Assembly: GCF_037892195.1 (NCBI RefSeq) | Contig: NZ_JATACI010000002.1 | Coordinates: 1,302,001 to 1,366,000, forward strand | Source: Yoonia sp. GPGPB17 | GTDB taxonomy: Bacteria > Pseudomonadota > Alphaproteobacteria > Rhodobacterales > Rhodobacteraceae | DNA: 64,000 nt | Direction of reading: 5' to 3' | Part shown: positions 8,788 through 18,681 of the stretch, one piece after another | How positions within the stretch are numbered: position 1 is the first letter of the stretch | How the letters are laid out: each line of letters starts with the position of its first letter | Position numbers and translations under genes: made by a program | The notes under the pieces: generated by a model | The model's database searches: none | What the model was told of the DNA's origin: nothing | What the model saw: only the letters and a program-made list of their open reading frames with translations

Positions 8788-10590
8788 TCACAAAGTGCTC
8801 AGGTCCGACCTCTGTATATTCTGAAGGTGCTTAAGCGCATAGTCCATAGGGTGAATCGGCGATGGGATGGGAGAGAAATCAAGATCACCCGTTAACTTAC
8901 GCTCACGCGGATTGGCAATCGGCACGGCAGATAGAAGCCGCCTTGTGTAGTCATGTTGTGGATTTTCAAAGATCGCCTTTCGCGGCCCTATTTCAACAAT
9001 CCGTCCCAAATACATCACCCCAACGGTGTGGCTGACACGTTCAACGATTGCCATGTCATGGCTGATAAACAGGAAAGAGATACCCAGCTCTGCTTGCAAT
9101 TCCATCATAAGATTAAGCACCTGTGCCTGAACACTTACATCAAGCGCGCTGACGGCTTCATCGGCAATAATCAGCTTTGGATTAAGCGCGAGAGCCCTTG
9201 CAATGGCCACACGCTGGCGCTGGCCACCAGACAGTTCGTGTGGGTAACGCAGCAGGAAACTGCGTGGCAGTTCCACTCTGTCGAACAGTCTTGCGACCCG
9301 TTCTTCCAGATCCGCGCCAGAGGTGATCTGATAATTGATCAAAGGCTCCGCAACCTGATCTTGTAAGGTCATTTGCGGGTTAAGCGAGGCAAATGGATCT
9401 TGAAATACCATCTGCATATTTCGCCGTGCCTCTCGGAGTTCTTTCGTCCCCAGCGCGCGAATGTCTTTGCCATCTATTCTGATTTCACCGGCGGTCGGTT
9501 CAACCAACCGCAGAACGGACCTGCCGCACGTCGACTTACCACATCCAGACTCGCCCACCAGCGATAACGTTTGCCCCTTGTTGATCTTGAAGGAGACGTC
9601 TTCCACAGCATGAACCTGAGCAACCGTGCGCCTGAACAACCCTCCTTTGACCGCGAAACGCGTCGTCAGCCCGGAGACCTCAAGCATGGTTTCCTCTTCA
9701 CCTTTGATCGGCTCTGCCGAAGCATCGCTTCCATCCATCAGGCGCAACGGGCTGGGATAGTCTGTTCCAGACATTTCACCCAGGCGTGGCACAGCAGACA
9801 AGAGCGATTTTGTATATGGATGCTGGGGCCGCTCAAAGATATCAGTGACGGTCCCCTCTTCGACTTTCTCGCCCCGGAACATCACAACGACCCGGTCGGC
9901 GATTTGCGCAACGACCGCCATGTCATGTGTAATGAACAACACAGCCGTCCCCGTTTCGCGCTTGAGCCGGTCAATGAGTGCAAGGATTTCAGCCTGAATC
10001 GTCACGTCAAGCGCGGTTGTCGGTTCATCTGCGATCAGAAGCCGTGGTTCGCAGGCCAGCGCAATTGCAATCACAACCCTTTGGCGCATACCACCAGATA
10101 ACTCATGCGGATACTGGTTAAGCCTGCGTTCAGGCTCTGGAATACGAACCTGCCTTAACAGTTCCACCGCCGCTTTTCTGGCTTCCTGCTTGGACATTCC
10201 CTTGTGCCGGATCAAGCCTTCGGTCAGCTGCATACCAAGTGTAAAGACCGGGTTCAGCGACGTCATAGGCTCCTGAAAAATCATACCGATTTCGTTCCCG
10301 CGGATGTCCTGCATTGCGGTCCCAGATCTTTCTGCAAGATCTTCCAACTCACCGTCTTTATGCTCAAAGTTCAGGGCGCCATTGACAATTCTGCCGCCGC
10401 CATACTCGACAAGTCGCATCAAAGACAGGGACGTGACAGACTTGCCTGATCCGCTTTCCCCGACGATGCAGACGGTTTCACCCGGATTGATACTGATCGA
10501 AACATCCTTAACGGCCTTGACCGTACCGCCTTTTGTCGAAAATTCGACCTTCAGATTGCGGATATCTGCGATGGGCTTTGTATCAAGCAT
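8788..10590 (-). CDS. Oligopeptide/dipeptide ABC transporter, fused double ATP-binding protein (DppD-DppF type)
   Basis: One 600-aa protein holds two complete ABC ATPase domains. The first has Walker A GESGSGKS, signature LSGGMRQR and Walker B LLIADEPTT; the second has GESGCGKS, LSGGQRQR and LIIADEAVS. Each domain ends with the oligopeptide-type C-terminal extension (HPYTKSLLSAVPRLG, HDYTRRLLSAVPIANP). I chose the ATG at 10590 (MLDTKPIADIRNLKV), which has an AAAGGA site before it; the frame is open to 10623. It is divergent from the binding protein and permeases at 10860-14642, with which it should form one importer, and is 16 bases upstream of argE. Confidence 0.95.
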   Translation of the reverse strand: MLDTKPIADIRNLKVEFSTKGGTVKAVKDVSISINPGETVCIVGESGSGKSVTSLSLMRLVEYGGGRIVNGALNFEHKDGELEDLAERSGTAMQDIRGNEIGMIFQEPMTSLNPVFTLGMQLTEGLIRHKGMSKQEARKAAVELLRQVRIPEPERRLNQYPHELSGGMRQRVVIAIALACEPRLLIADEPTTALDVTIQAEILALIDRLKRETGTAVLFITHDMAVVAQIADRVVVMFRGEKVEEGTVTDIFERPQHPYTKSLLSAVPRLGEMSGTDYPSPLRLMDGSDASAEPIKGEEETMLEVSGLTTRFAVKGGLFRRTVAQVHAVEDVSFKINKGQTLSLVGESGCGKSTCGRSVLRLVEPTAGEIRIDGKDIRALGTKELREARRNMQMVFQDPFASLNPQMTLQDQVAEPLINYQITSGADLEERVARLFDRVELPRSFLLRYPHELSGGQRQRVAIARALALNPKLIIADEAVSALDVSVQAQVLNLMMELQAELGISFLFISHDMAIVERVSHTVGVMYLGRIVEIGPRKAIFENPQHDYTRRLLSAVPIANPRERKLTGDLDFSPIPSPIHPMDYALKHLQNIQRSDLSTL

Positions 10591-10859
10591 GAGCGAGTCC
10601 TTTTTGTTGTGCAACGCTCGCAAGCATCGCGTCCCGTGTCAAATGCACAATGCCCAAGCTTTCATCGACCCAAGGTGACTCTGTACGACAACGTAATGAC
10701 AAGGCTTGCAATCCAATTGGTTCAGCGCTTGTATTGCAGCATGTTTGTTGGGGTCTCTTTCTGTTCTGCTCTTGTCGGATCGTTTGAGTACCCCAGCGCA
10801 CTGTCAGATAAGTCAGACGAAAAAATTCACTGGCAGAACACCAACAAGGAGAAGACAAC

Positions 10860-12581
10860 ATGAAACTCAAAACAGCCCTGATGGGCGCTGTTGCGACCGT
10901 TTGCGTTGCGCCATTGGCTTATGCTGATGCGCATGAAGGTGAACGTGGCCGTGATGGCGAAGTCAAAATCATCTATTGGCAAGCCCCATCCATCCTGAAC
11001 CCCTTCCTGTCCGGTGGCACCAAGGATATCGAATCCGCCTCGCTCGTCATCGAGCCGCTGGCCCGTTACGACAGCTCTGGCGCATTGACACCTTGGTTGG
11101 TCGAAGAAGTGCCAACAGTGTCAAACGGCGGCGTGTCCGAGGATTTGACATCCATCACGTGGAAAATCACCGAAGGCATTTTGTGGTCTGATGGCACACC
11201 ATTCACATCTGCAGATGTGAAATTCACATATGAATATTGCACCGACCCGGAGTCCGGCTGTGCGCAGCTGACCAAGTTCGAAGGCGTCTCGTCGGTCGAC
11301 ACGCCAGACGATCTGACCGTTGTTGTAAACTTTGACGGCCCGACGCCGTTCCCTTACGGCCCCTTTGTCGGCGGTGAGAGCCCCATTTTGCAAGCCGCAC
11401 AGTTTGCTGATTGCATGGGCGCCAAGGCACCTGAATGCACCGACGAAAATTTTGGCCCAATCGGCACCGGTCCTTTTGTTGTCACCGAGTTCCGTACCAA
11501 TGACGTCATCCAGCTGGTCGCGAATGAAAACTATCGTGATCCGAACAAACCGGCCTTTGCGTCCGTAACCTTCAAAGGTGGCGGCGACGCAACGGCGGCC
11601 GGACGTGCGGTCATGGAAACAGGTGAATTTGACTACGCGTGGAACTTGCAACTGGCACCTGATGTGATCGCCAGCATGGAAGCAGGCGGTCTTGGCACAC
11701 CTGTCGCAGGCTTTGGCCCGCTGGTTGAGCGTATCATGCTGAACAACACAAACCCAGATCCGGCACTTGGCCCAGATGAACGCTCTGTTGTACGTCCGCA
11801 CCCATTCCTGGGTGATCCGGCGGTCTATAAAGCCATGTCCATGGCCATAGATCGTCCATTGCTGGTTGAGGTTGGTTACGGCCAAGCTGGTAAGGTGACC
11901 TGTAACTGGGTGCCTGCACCGGCTGCGGTGAACTCTGAGACGTTTACTTGTGACGTGCAGGATATCGCTGGTGCGAATGCGATGCTGGATGCAGCCGGCT
12001 ATCTCGACACCGACGGCGACGGTGTACGTGAAGCAAATGGCGTACCGATGGCGATCCTGTATCAGACATCCACGAACGCTGTGCGTCAGGATTTCCAGGC
12101 GCTGATCAAAGAGTGGTGGTCCGAGATCGGTATCGACGCCGAACTGCGTAACATTGATGCGTCTGTGTTCTTTGGTGGGGACCCGGGTTCGCCTGACACC
12201 TTCCAGAAGTTCTATGCTGATGTTGAAATGTACGCCAACACCTTCAACGGCACTGATCCGCAGGCTTACCTGGCCAACGGTCTGTGCGACAAGGCACCAA
12301 GCCCGGCCTCTCAGTGGCAGGGTGAGAACATCAGCCGCTTCTGCAACGAAGAGTATGACGCGTTGCACGCACAGTTGACCACAACGGCAGACGCGTCTGA
12401 GCGTGCGGCAATTGCCCGTCAGCTGAACGACCTGATGGTTGAAAACGGCGGCATGATCCCACTTGTTCACCGTGGTCGTCTGTCTGCGCATGCCAACAGC
12501 CTTGGTGGCATCGACCTGAACGTTTGGGACAGTGAGCTGTGGAACATTGCTGACTGGTACCGGACTGGCGACAACCGCTAA
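10860..12581 (+). CDS. Peptide ABC transporter substrate-binding protein (SBP family 5)
   Basis: The 573-aa periplasmic binding protein has a signal peptide (about 1-22, ending AYADA). The family 5 body includes ITWKITEGILWSDGTPFTSADVKFTYEYC and a GTGPFVVTEFRTNDVIQLVANENYRDP segment typical of DppA/OppA-like proteins. An AAGGAG site lies 7-8 bases before the ATG. It leads the rightward transport operon with two permeases. A 30-base hairpin after its stop may let it be made in excess over the permeases, as is usual for binding proteins. The ligand is probably a peptide or acyl-peptide, inferred from the neighbouring M20 hydrolases. Confidence 0.93.
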   Translation: MKLKTALMGAVATVCVAPLAYADAHEGERGRDGEVKIIYWQAPSILNPFLSGGTKDIESASLVIEPLARYDSSGALTPWLVEEVPTVSNGGVSEDLTSITWKITEGILWSDGTPFTSADVKFTYEYCTDPESGCAQLTKFEGVSSVDTPDDLTVVVNFDGPTPFPYGPFVGGESPILQAAQFADCMGAKAPECTDENFGPIGTGPFVVTEFRTNDVIQLVANENYRDPNKPAFASVTFKGGGDATAAGRAVMETGEFDYAWNLQLAPDVIASMEAGGLGTPVAGFGPLVERIMLNNTNPDPALGPDERSVVRPHPFLGDPAVYKAMSMAIDRPLLVEVGYGQAGKVTCNWVPAPAAVNSETFTCDVQDIAGANAMLDAAGYLDTDGDGVREANGVPMAILYQTSTNAVRQDFQALIKEWWSEIGIDAELRNIDASVFFGGDPGSPDTFQKFYADVEMYANTFNGTDPQAYLANGLCDKAPSPASQWQGENISRFCNEEYDALHAQLTTTADASERAAIARQLNDLMVENGGMIPLVHRGRLSAHANSLGGIDLNVWDSELWNIADWYRTGDNR

Positions 12582-12590
12582 ATCAAAGCT

Positions 12591-12620
12591 TTGTTGGGCG
12601 TGGTGCGCCGCGCCCAACAA
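12591..12620 (+). terminator. Intra-operon stem-loop between binding protein and first permease
   Basis: Arms TTGTTGGGCG and CGCCCAACAA (10 bp, perfect) flank a 10-base loop, 9 bases after the binding-protein stop. There is no T-tract, so it is more likely a partial terminator or 3' mRNA stabiliser than a full stop. Confidence 0.6.
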
Positions 12621-12655
12621 TCCCTTCTCAAAACTATAAACCAAGGCGCCTATTC

Positions 12656-13663
12656 ATGCTCAACTACACGATCCGTAGATTGGTCCTGTCGATCCCGACG
12701 CTTTTGTTTATTGCTTTGGTCATCTTCCTGCTGCTGGAACTTGCGCCCGGCGACCCCATGGGCCAGATGCCCCTAACGATCCCCGATGACGTCAAACAAC
12801 GCATGCGCGAAGCCCTGGGTTTGGGCGAACCTTGGTACACGCGCTTTTACCTCTGGCTTTATCAGTTCTTTGTCGTCGAGCCGCAGTATTGGATCGATGG
12901 CGCATTCGGCACCAACTTCGCCGACGGGGCGCAGCGCATTATCAGCTTCCAGTCCCGCAGCCCGGTTTTTGACACCATCGCCGAACGCATGCCGCAAACG
13001 CTGTGGGTGGTTGGCATGTCTTACGTCGTTGGCGTGGCCATCGCCCTGCCTATCGGTATCATCAGTGCCTACAAGCAGTATTCGGTTTTTGATCAGGCCG
13101 GAACATTCATCAGCATGATCGGTTTTTCGGTCCCGCCTTTCTTTTCGGGGGTTCTGGTGATCGTAATCTTTTCGGTCCAGCTGGGCTGGTTGCCATCAAT
13201 TTACGACACCACACATGAGGTCGTTGATTGGGAGACTTTCAAATTCCAACTGCAACAGATGATCATGCCAGTCATGGTTTTGGCATTGCAAACAACAGCA
13301 CAGGTCAGCCGCTATATGCGTGCCTCAATGCTCGATAACCTAGGGCAAGACTATGTACGCACCGCCCGGGCAAAGGGCATGTCGGAAAGCATCGTTGTCA
13401 TGCGCCACGTTCTGCGCAACTCCATGATCCCTGTTGTCACCGTGATTGCCCTTGGTATCCCATCGATTTTTGGCGGCGCGATCATTACCGAACAGGTCTT
13501 CAAAGTGAATGGTCTGGGCCAACTATTGATCATTGCCTTGCAGGGCTCCGATATTCCGATGGTCATGACGATTACCTTCCTGCTGGCCGTGTTGATTGTG
13601 ATGATGAACCTGATTGCCGATATTCTTTACGGCATCCTTGATCCGAGGATCCGCTATGACTGA
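12656..13663 (+). CDS. Peptide ABC transporter permease (DppB type)
   Basis: The 335-aa inner-membrane protein starts MLNYTIRRLVLSIPTLLFIALVIFLLLELAPGDP, the standard first transmembrane segment of DppB/OppB permeases. About six membrane segments follow. The EAA loop that contacts the ATPase is YVRTARAKGMSESIVVMRHVLRNSMIPVVT near residues 230-260. It has a longer periplasmic loop after TM1 (roughly residues 40-120) than short DppB proteins. The stop overlaps the start of the next permease (ATGACTGA), showing translational coupling. Confidence 0.94.
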   Translation: MLNYTIRRLVLSIPTLLFIALVIFLLLELAPGDPMGQMPLTIPDDVKQRMREALGLGEPWYTRFYLWLYQFFVVEPQYWIDGAFGTNFADGAQRIISFQSRSPVFDTIAERMPQTLWVVGMSYVVGVAIALPIGIISAYKQYSVFDQAGTFISMIGFSVPPFFSGVLVIVIFSVQLGWLPSIYDTTHEVVDWETFKFQLQQMIMPVMVLALQTTAQVSRYMRASMLDNLGQDYVRTARAKGMSESIVVMRHVLRNSMIPVVTVIALGIPSIFGGAIITEQVFKVNGLGQLLIIALQGSDIPMVMTITFLLAVLIVMMNLIADILYGILDPRIRYD

Positions 13664-14642
13664 TATCTCAAATCAAGTACAACCCGTCGATCAGGTCGAC
13701 CCGAACGCACCGTTCGAACCGGAAGAGAAGGCCCGCAATCAGTGGCTGGACGTATGGGATCAGTTTCGATCACACAAAGGCGCGATGGCCGGTCTGATCT
13801 TCTTGATATTTATTACGGTTTTCTGTGCACTTGGACCGATTGTATGGGACGTCGATCCCGGAAAGTTAGATATCCGCAACAAGGATGTAAGGCCCATCTA
13901 TGTGGCGATCTGGGATGGCGACGCTAAGACAAGCTGGGCGCGGCCAATGGGTACCGATCATCTTGGCCGCGATATCATGGCGAACATTATGCAGGGCGGG
14001 CGCATTTCACTTGCCGTTGGCTGGACCGCAATGATCCTCGCCATCTTGATTGGGACGTTTGTTGGCGTGCTTGCTGGCTATTTCAAGCGGTTGGATTGGG
14101 GGCTGATGCGCTTTACCGATCTGGTGCTGTCACTACCGCTGCTTCCACTTCTGTTGGTCATGATGCTGTTGTTCCGCGATCCGCTAAGGGCCGCCTTTGG
14201 GCCAGAGAACGGAATTTTCCTGCTGATTGTAGTCGGGATCGGGATTACGTCATGGATGCAGACGGCACGGATTGTACGCGGTGACGTCATGGCACTGAAG
14301 GAACGTGAGTTCGTTCTTGCCGCACGCTCGATCGGCACGCCGCCGCGCCGTATGATCACGCGGCATATTCTGCCCAATGTCCTGTCGCCGATTATGGTGT
14401 CGGCCACTTTGGGTCTGGCGACGGCAATTATCACCGAAAGCGCGCTGTCCTTCCTTGGCTTGGGCTTTCCGTCTGACTTCCCCACATGGGGCAAGATCCT
14501 TTTCGATAGCGTCGACCGCATGACAGCCTTTCCCGAACGGGTGCTGTGGCCCGGCCTGGCGATTTCGCTAACCGTTCTGGCGGTGAACTATATCGGTGAT
14601 GGTCTGCGCGACGCGTTGGATCCACGGATCAGAGGGCTGTAG
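13656..14642 (+). CDS. Peptide ABC transporter permease (DppC type)
   Basis: The 328-aa partner permease begins MTDISNQVQPVDQVDPNAPFEP, a hydrophilic N-terminus, followed by WDQFRSHKGAMAGLIFLIFITVFCALGPI, the typical first membrane segment of DppC/OppC. PMGTDHLGRDIMANIMQGGRISLAVG is the family hallmark after TM1. The EAA loop is FVLAARSIGTPPRRMITRHILPN. The ATG at 13656 overlaps the end of the upstream permease; an in-frame start further upstream lies inside that gene and is less likely. It ends the rightward peptide-transport operon. Confidence 0.94.
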   Translation: MTDISNQVQPVDQVDPNAPFEPEEKARNQWLDVWDQFRSHKGAMAGLIFLIFITVFCALGPIVWDVDPGKLDIRNKDVRPIYVAIWDGDAKTSWARPMGTDHLGRDIMANIMQGGRISLAVGWTAMILAILIGTFVGVLAGYFKRLDWGLMRFTDLVLSLPLLPLLLVMMLLFRDPLRAAFGPENGIFLLIVVGIGITSWMQTARIVRGDVMALKEREFVLAARSIGTPPRRMITRHILPNVLSPIMVSATLGLATAIITESALSFLGLGFPSDFPTWGKILFDSVDRMTAFPERVLWPGLAISLTVLAVNYIGDGLRDALDPRIRGL

Positions 14643-14832
14643 GGAAGAACATCAGTAGGTTGACCTAAGTCAGCTTTGCGGATTAAGCGCTCCTTCGCGC
14701 GGTTGCACCGAAGTCTGCTTTTCCACGCTCCGTCCGATTGAAATAGCTTAAGACTAGCTTGCACGTTAGATTGAGCTGGAAAATAACCGCTAGCCAACGG
14801 TGGCATTTTGGGTTCTTGAGCAGGTGAGCAAG

Positions 14833-15282
14833 ATGGCATCAAAAACAAAAATCTTTGGATATTGGATATCATGTGTCGATGAGGAGAGCGCGAAGGAAGC
14901 TGTTAAGATGGCTGGACTCCCCGTATTGCTTATGGGAGGCAATGCGGCTCTGACGGCACTGATTGCACTCTCTCAACAGTCACCAGACTTGACCCTCGCC
15001 ACGTCGTGCGCGGCAATTTCATTGCCCCTTATTGCTATTGCTTTTCGCATCCGTGCTGAGAAATCGGGGTGGATACCATCAGTGGTTGTGTTGTTCGCTG
15101 CATTTCTCATCCTCAGCGCACTTTCAGGTTACGTCGCGTTGATGGATGTTGGGATCGAGCGGATTGGCGGCGTTCAGATTGTTACAAGTTGGATTGTGCC
15201 GTTGATCTGTTCTGTCTTGATGGTAGCTGGCTTCAAAGGCTGGCTTTGGCTTAAGACCAAAGGGTTACCTAGGCCGCTTTGA
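14833..15282 (+). CDS. Small hypothetical membrane protein
   Basis: The 149-aa protein, starting MASKTKIFGYWISCVDEESA, has about four hydrophobic segments (approximately residues 29-46, 54-72, 82-100 and 120-140) and a basic end (KGWLWLKTKGLPRPL). I do not recognise a family. An AGGTGA site precedes the chosen ATG; an upstream in-frame start at 14800 is possible. It stands alone between the peptide transporter and pntB, and the strong hairpin at 15425 would end its transcript. Confidence 0.6.
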   Translation: MASKTKIFGYWISCVDEESAKEAVKMAGLPVLLMGGNAALTALIALSQQSPDLTLATSCAAISLPLIAIAFRIRAEKSGWIPSVVVLFAAFLILSALSGYVALMDVGIERIGGVQIVTSWIVPLICSVLMVAGFKGWLWLKTKGLPRPL

Positions 15283-15424
15283 AATCAAGTCGCGACCCGT
15301 CCCAAAATCCCCGTTGATAAACAATTTAGCATACCGGACAATCGTACAGGAGGCAGCATCGGCGACTTTTGCGCTCACAACTAACATTCGCAGACTTTGT
15401 TTCACTTTGATGTGCTGAACTGCA

Positions 15425-15462
15425 CGCAAAAGCCCCGCAGCATTTGCTGCGGGGCTTTTGCG
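15425..15462. terminator. Strong bidirectional terminator between small membrane protein and pntB
   Basis: An 18-bp perfect inverted repeat (arms begin CGCAAAAGCCCCGCAGCA) with a 2-base spacer. The flanking A and T stretches inside the stem give a classic terminator shape on both strands. It serves pntB on the minus strand and the small membrane gene on the plus strand. Confidence 0.85.
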
Positions 15463-15487
15463 TAAGATGGATCATGATCCATCTTAC
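15462..15487. repeat. Near-palindrome related to the 6351-6372 element
   Basis: Arms GTAAGATGGATC and GATCCATCTTAC with a 2-base spacer form a perfect 12-bp inverted repeat, ending 7 bases before the pntB stop codon. Apart from one position per arm (G/A), the core matches the hairpin after moaA, so both may belong to a dispersed repeat family of gene ends. Confidence 0.6.
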
Positions 15488-15494
15488 ATGATCA

Positions 15495-17012
15495 TCAGTC
15501 GATCTTTGGCAACAATTCGTCCAAAGATTTCTTCGCATCGCCATAGAACATCCGCGTGTTGTCCTTGAAGAACAGCGGGTTCTCGATGCCGGAATAGCCA
15601 GTCCCCTGCCCACGCTTGGACACGAACACCTGCTTGGCTTTCCAGCATTCCAATACCGGCATACCCGCAATCGGGCTGTTCGGATCATCCTGTGCCGCCG
15701 GGTTCACGATATCATTGGACCCGATTACGATAGCCACATCCGTATCCGGGAAGTCATCGTTGATCTCATCCATTTCCATCACGATGTCATATGGAACCTT
15801 GGCCTCAGCCAGCAGCACGTTCATGTGCCCCGGCAGACGCCCCGCAACCGGGTGGATCGCGAAGCGCACGTTCTTGCCCTGCGCACGCAGTTTGCGGACC
15901 AGTTCGGAGACAGCCTGCTGCGCCTGTGCAACCGCCATCCCATACCCGGGGATGATGATGACGCTATCCGCCTCACTCAGCGCGACGGCAACGCCGTCAG
16001 CATCAATCGCGACCTGTTCTCCCTCAACGGCCATCTGCTCACCTGCAGGGCCGCCGAAACCACCCAATATGACCGAAACAAACGACCGGTTCATCGCCTT
16101 ACACATGATGTAGGACAGGATCGCACCAGAGGAGCCGACCAGCGCACCGACCACGATCAACAGGTCATTGCCGAGGCTGAAACCAATCGCCGCTGCGGCC
16201 CAGCCAGAGTAGCTGTTCAGCATGGACACAACGACGGGCATATCCGCGCCGCCAATGCCCATGATCAGGTGATACCCGATGAAAAGGCCCGCCAGCGTCA
16301 GCAGTACCAGCGCCCAAGAGCCACCGCCGCTCATGTAAACAAACAGCAGAATAACCGAGAGCGCCGCCGCAGCCGCATTCAACAGGTGACCACCGGGCAG
16401 TTTGTTGGCGCCCGTATCCACCTTGAAAGGCAGCTTGCTCGAATTGCCAGCAAGCTTCGCATAGGCGATGACGGAGCCAGTGAATGTCACGGCACCAATC
16501 CAGATGCCCAACACCAGTTCAACCCGCAGGATGCTGATCTCAACGCTGGATTTCTTGGCGATCAACTGACCAAAGGCACTGAGACCCTCATAAGCCTCTT
16601 TCGGCAAACCAATTGCAGTAATGCCATCCGGCCCGACAGCGCCGAGCACCTGACCATTGGCCGCGTAAAGCGCGCTCATGTTGTTGATCATGATATCAGC
16701 GTTGAAGCCCACAAAGACCGCAGCCAGACCCACCATGGAGTGCATGATCGCGACCAGCTCAGGCATCTGAGTCATCTCAACCTTGGTGGCCAGTTGATAG
16801 CCAACCATGCCGCCCAACCCGATCAGGATGATGGAAAGCAGGCCAAGCCCGGCACCGGGACCCACGAGCGTAGCCAGAACCGCCAGCGCCATGCCTGCGA
16901 TCCCATACCACACAGCCCGCTTTGCGCTTTCCTGCCCAGACAGGCCACCCAGTGAAAGGATGAAAAGAACACCAGCGACCACATAGGCCGCGATTGTAAA
17001 TGCGTTATCCAT
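15495..17012 (-). CDS. pntB: Proton-translocating NAD(P) transhydrogenase subunit beta
   Basis: PntB carries the NADP(H)-binding domain III and most of the proton channel of the inner-membrane transhydrogenase. Many hydrophobic segments fill about residues 1-300. The conserved nucleotide domain follows: [11 protein letters not shown], then [21 protein letters not shown] and [32 protein letters not shown], ending [12 protein letters not shown]. Length 505 aa is slightly above the E. coli protein because of an extended first membrane region. It follows pntA after 12 bases, so the two are one operon. Confidence 0.96.
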   Translation of the reverse strand: MDNAFTIAAYVVAGVLFILSLGGLSGQESAKRAVWYGIAGMALAVLATLVGPGAGLGLLSIILIGLGGMVGYQLATKVEMTQMPELVAIMHSMVGLAAVFVGFNADIMINNMSALYAANGQVLGAVGPDGITAIGLPKEAYEGLSAFGQLIAKKSSVEISILRVELVLGIWIGAVTFTGSVIAYAKLAGNSSKLPFKVDTGANKLPGGHLLNAAAAALSVILLFVYMSGGGSWALVLLTLAGLFIGYHLIMGIGGADMPVVVSMLNSYSGWAAAAIGFSLGNDLLIVVGALVGSSGAILSYIMCKAMNRSFVSVILGGFGGPAGEQMAVEGEQVAIDADGVAVALSEADSVIIIPGYGMAVAQAQQAVSELVRKLRAQGKNVRFAIHPVAGRLPGHMNVLLAEAKVPYDIVMEMDEINDDFPDTDVAIVIGSNDIVNPAAQDDPNSPIAGMPVLECWKAKQVFVSKRGQGTGYSGIENPLFFKDNTRMFYGDAKKSLDELLPKID

Positions 17013-17024
17013 TGCCCTGCCCCT

Positions 17025-18605
17025 TTAAGACTTTTGGAACATGGCGAGCATCCGCCGTGTCACGAGGAAGCCACCGAAGATGTTCACGGCGGCCATGAAG
17101 ATACCCAGTGCTGCCAAGATCGTGATCAACACGCTGGTAGACCCGATTTGTATGAGCGCACCCAGAATGATGATCGACGAAATCGCGTTGGTCACAGCCA
17201 TCAGCGGCGTGTGCAGCGAATGCGCGACGTTCCAGATCACCTGGAAGCCGATGAAGACCGACAAAACGAACACGATGAAGTGCTGCATGAAGCTGGCGGG
17301 CATACCGGGGATCAACCCGATGCCGAGGATCAACGCCGCACCAATGGCCAGCAGGCCCACTTGCGTCTTGGTCTCTTTCTGGAAGGCGGCCACTTCTTGT
17401 GCGCGCTTCTCTTCCGCTGTCAGCTCTTTTGGGGCCTCTTTCTTAGGCTGGGCCGCAATCGCGGCTACCTTGGGCGGCGGTGGCGGGAAGGTGATTTCAC
17501 CTGCATGCGTGGCCGTCGCACCCCGGATCACGTCATCTTCCATATCGTGATTTGGGGTGCCGTCTTTCTCTGGCGTTAGGTCCGTCATCATGTGACGGAT
17601 GTTTGTTGCATAGAGCGTCGAAGACTGCGCGGCCATCCGGCTGGGGAAGTCGGTGTAGCCGATGATCGTGACACCGTTATCGGTGACGATCTTTTCGTCC
17701 ATGACGGTCAGTTTGCAGTTGCCGCCGCGCTCGGCTGCAAGGTCCACGATGACCGAACCGGGTTTCATGCTTTCGACCATATCCTTGGTCCAAAGTTCGG
17801 GCGCGTCGCGACCGGGGATCAGCGCTGTGGTGATCACGATATCGATGTCGGGTGCGATTTCGCGGAATTTGGCCAGTTGGGCCGCGGCGAACTCGGGACT
17901 GGACACGGCAGCGTAACCACCCGTCGCGGCACCATCCTGCTGTTCTTCTTCGAAGTCGAGGAAAACGAATTCGGCCCCCATGGATTCAACTTGCTCGGCC
18001 ACTTCAGGGCGGACGTCAAAGGCGTAAGTGATTGCCCCGAGCGACGTGGCGGTCCCGATGGCGGCCAAACCGGCCACGCCTGCACCCACCACGAGAACTT
18101 TCGCGGGAGGTACTTTACCCGCAGCGGTCACCTGACCGGTGAAGAAACGACCAAAGTTGTTACCCGCTTCAATGACGGCGCGATAACCTGCGATATTGGC
18201 CATGGATGACAGCGCGTCCATCTTTTGCGCGCGCGAGATACGCGGCACCATGTCCATCGCGATGACTGTGGCGCCTTTCTTATTGGCGGCCTCCATCAGC
18301 TTTTCATTCTGCGCAGGATAGAAGAAAGAGATCAGGGTTTGGCCTTCGCGCAGGCGTTTGGTTTCGGCATCCGATGGGGGGCGCACTTTTGCGACAATAT
18401 CGGCGACTTTGAAAAGGGCGGCGGCCGTTTTTACCACCTCGACACCAGCATCCTGATAGGCCGCGTCGGAAAACCCGGCACCTGCACCGGCCCCGGTTTC
18501 AATCACGCAATCATAGCCGAGCTTTTGCAGATCCTTGGCGGAAGCGGGTGTCATTGCGACCCGATCTTCGCCTTCAAATGTCTCTTTTGGTGTGCCGATC
18601 TTCAC
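17025..18605 (-). CDS. pntA: NAD(P) transhydrogenase subunit alpha
   Basis: PntA binds NAD(H) (domain I) and contributes membrane helices. The N-terminus MKIGTPKETFEGEDRVAMTP is the AlaDH/PNT N-terminal domain. VLVVGAGVAGLAAIGTATSLGA near residue 170 is the NAD Rossmann fold. An Ala/Pro/Lys linker (about 375-405) precedes four membrane helices in the last 120 residues. Length 526 aa corresponds to a fused alpha-1/alpha-2 subunit, as in E. coli, rather than the split form of some alphaproteobacteria. The enzyme uses the proton gradient to make NADPH. Confidence 0.96.
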   Translation of the reverse strand: MKIGTPKETFEGEDRVAMTPASAKDLQKLGYDCVIETGAGAGAGFSDAAYQDAGVEVVKTAAALFKVADIVAKVRPPSDAETKRLREGQTLISFFYPAQNEKLMEAANKKGATVIAMDMVPRISRAQKMDALSSMANIAGYRAVIEAGNNFGRFFTGQVTAAGKVPPAKVLVVGAGVAGLAAIGTATSLGAITYAFDVRPEVAEQVESMGAEFVFLDFEEEQQDGAATGGYAAVSSPEFAAAQLAKFREIAPDIDIVITTALIPGRDAPELWTKDMVESMKPGSVIVDLAAERGGNCKLTVMDEKIVTDNGVTIIGYTDFPSRMAAQSSTLYATNIRHMMTDLTPEKDGTPNHDMEDDVIRGATATHAGEITFPPPPPKVAAIAAQPKKEAPKELTAEEKRAQEVAAFQKETKTQVGLLAIGAALILGIGLIPGMPASFMQHFIVFVLSVFIGFQVIWNVAHSLHTPLMAVTNAISSIIILGALIQIGSTSVLITILAALGIFMAAVNIFGGFLVTRRMLAMFQKS

Positions 18606-18681
18606 GGACCATCCCCCATTTCAATTCTCGCAGTGAGGATGCATTATAGCGCGAAAGAATATTTCACAAGAGACAGGCACC

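Noticed and set aside
11121..12644. A 507-codon open frame antisense to the peptide-binding protein
   Set aside because: It has no family-like motifs, follows the codon bias shadow of the real gene, and the sense gene has a clear signal peptide and fold.
15825..16955. A long open frame antisense to pntB
   Set aside because: Shadow frame rich in Arg/His/Gln; pntB is certain.
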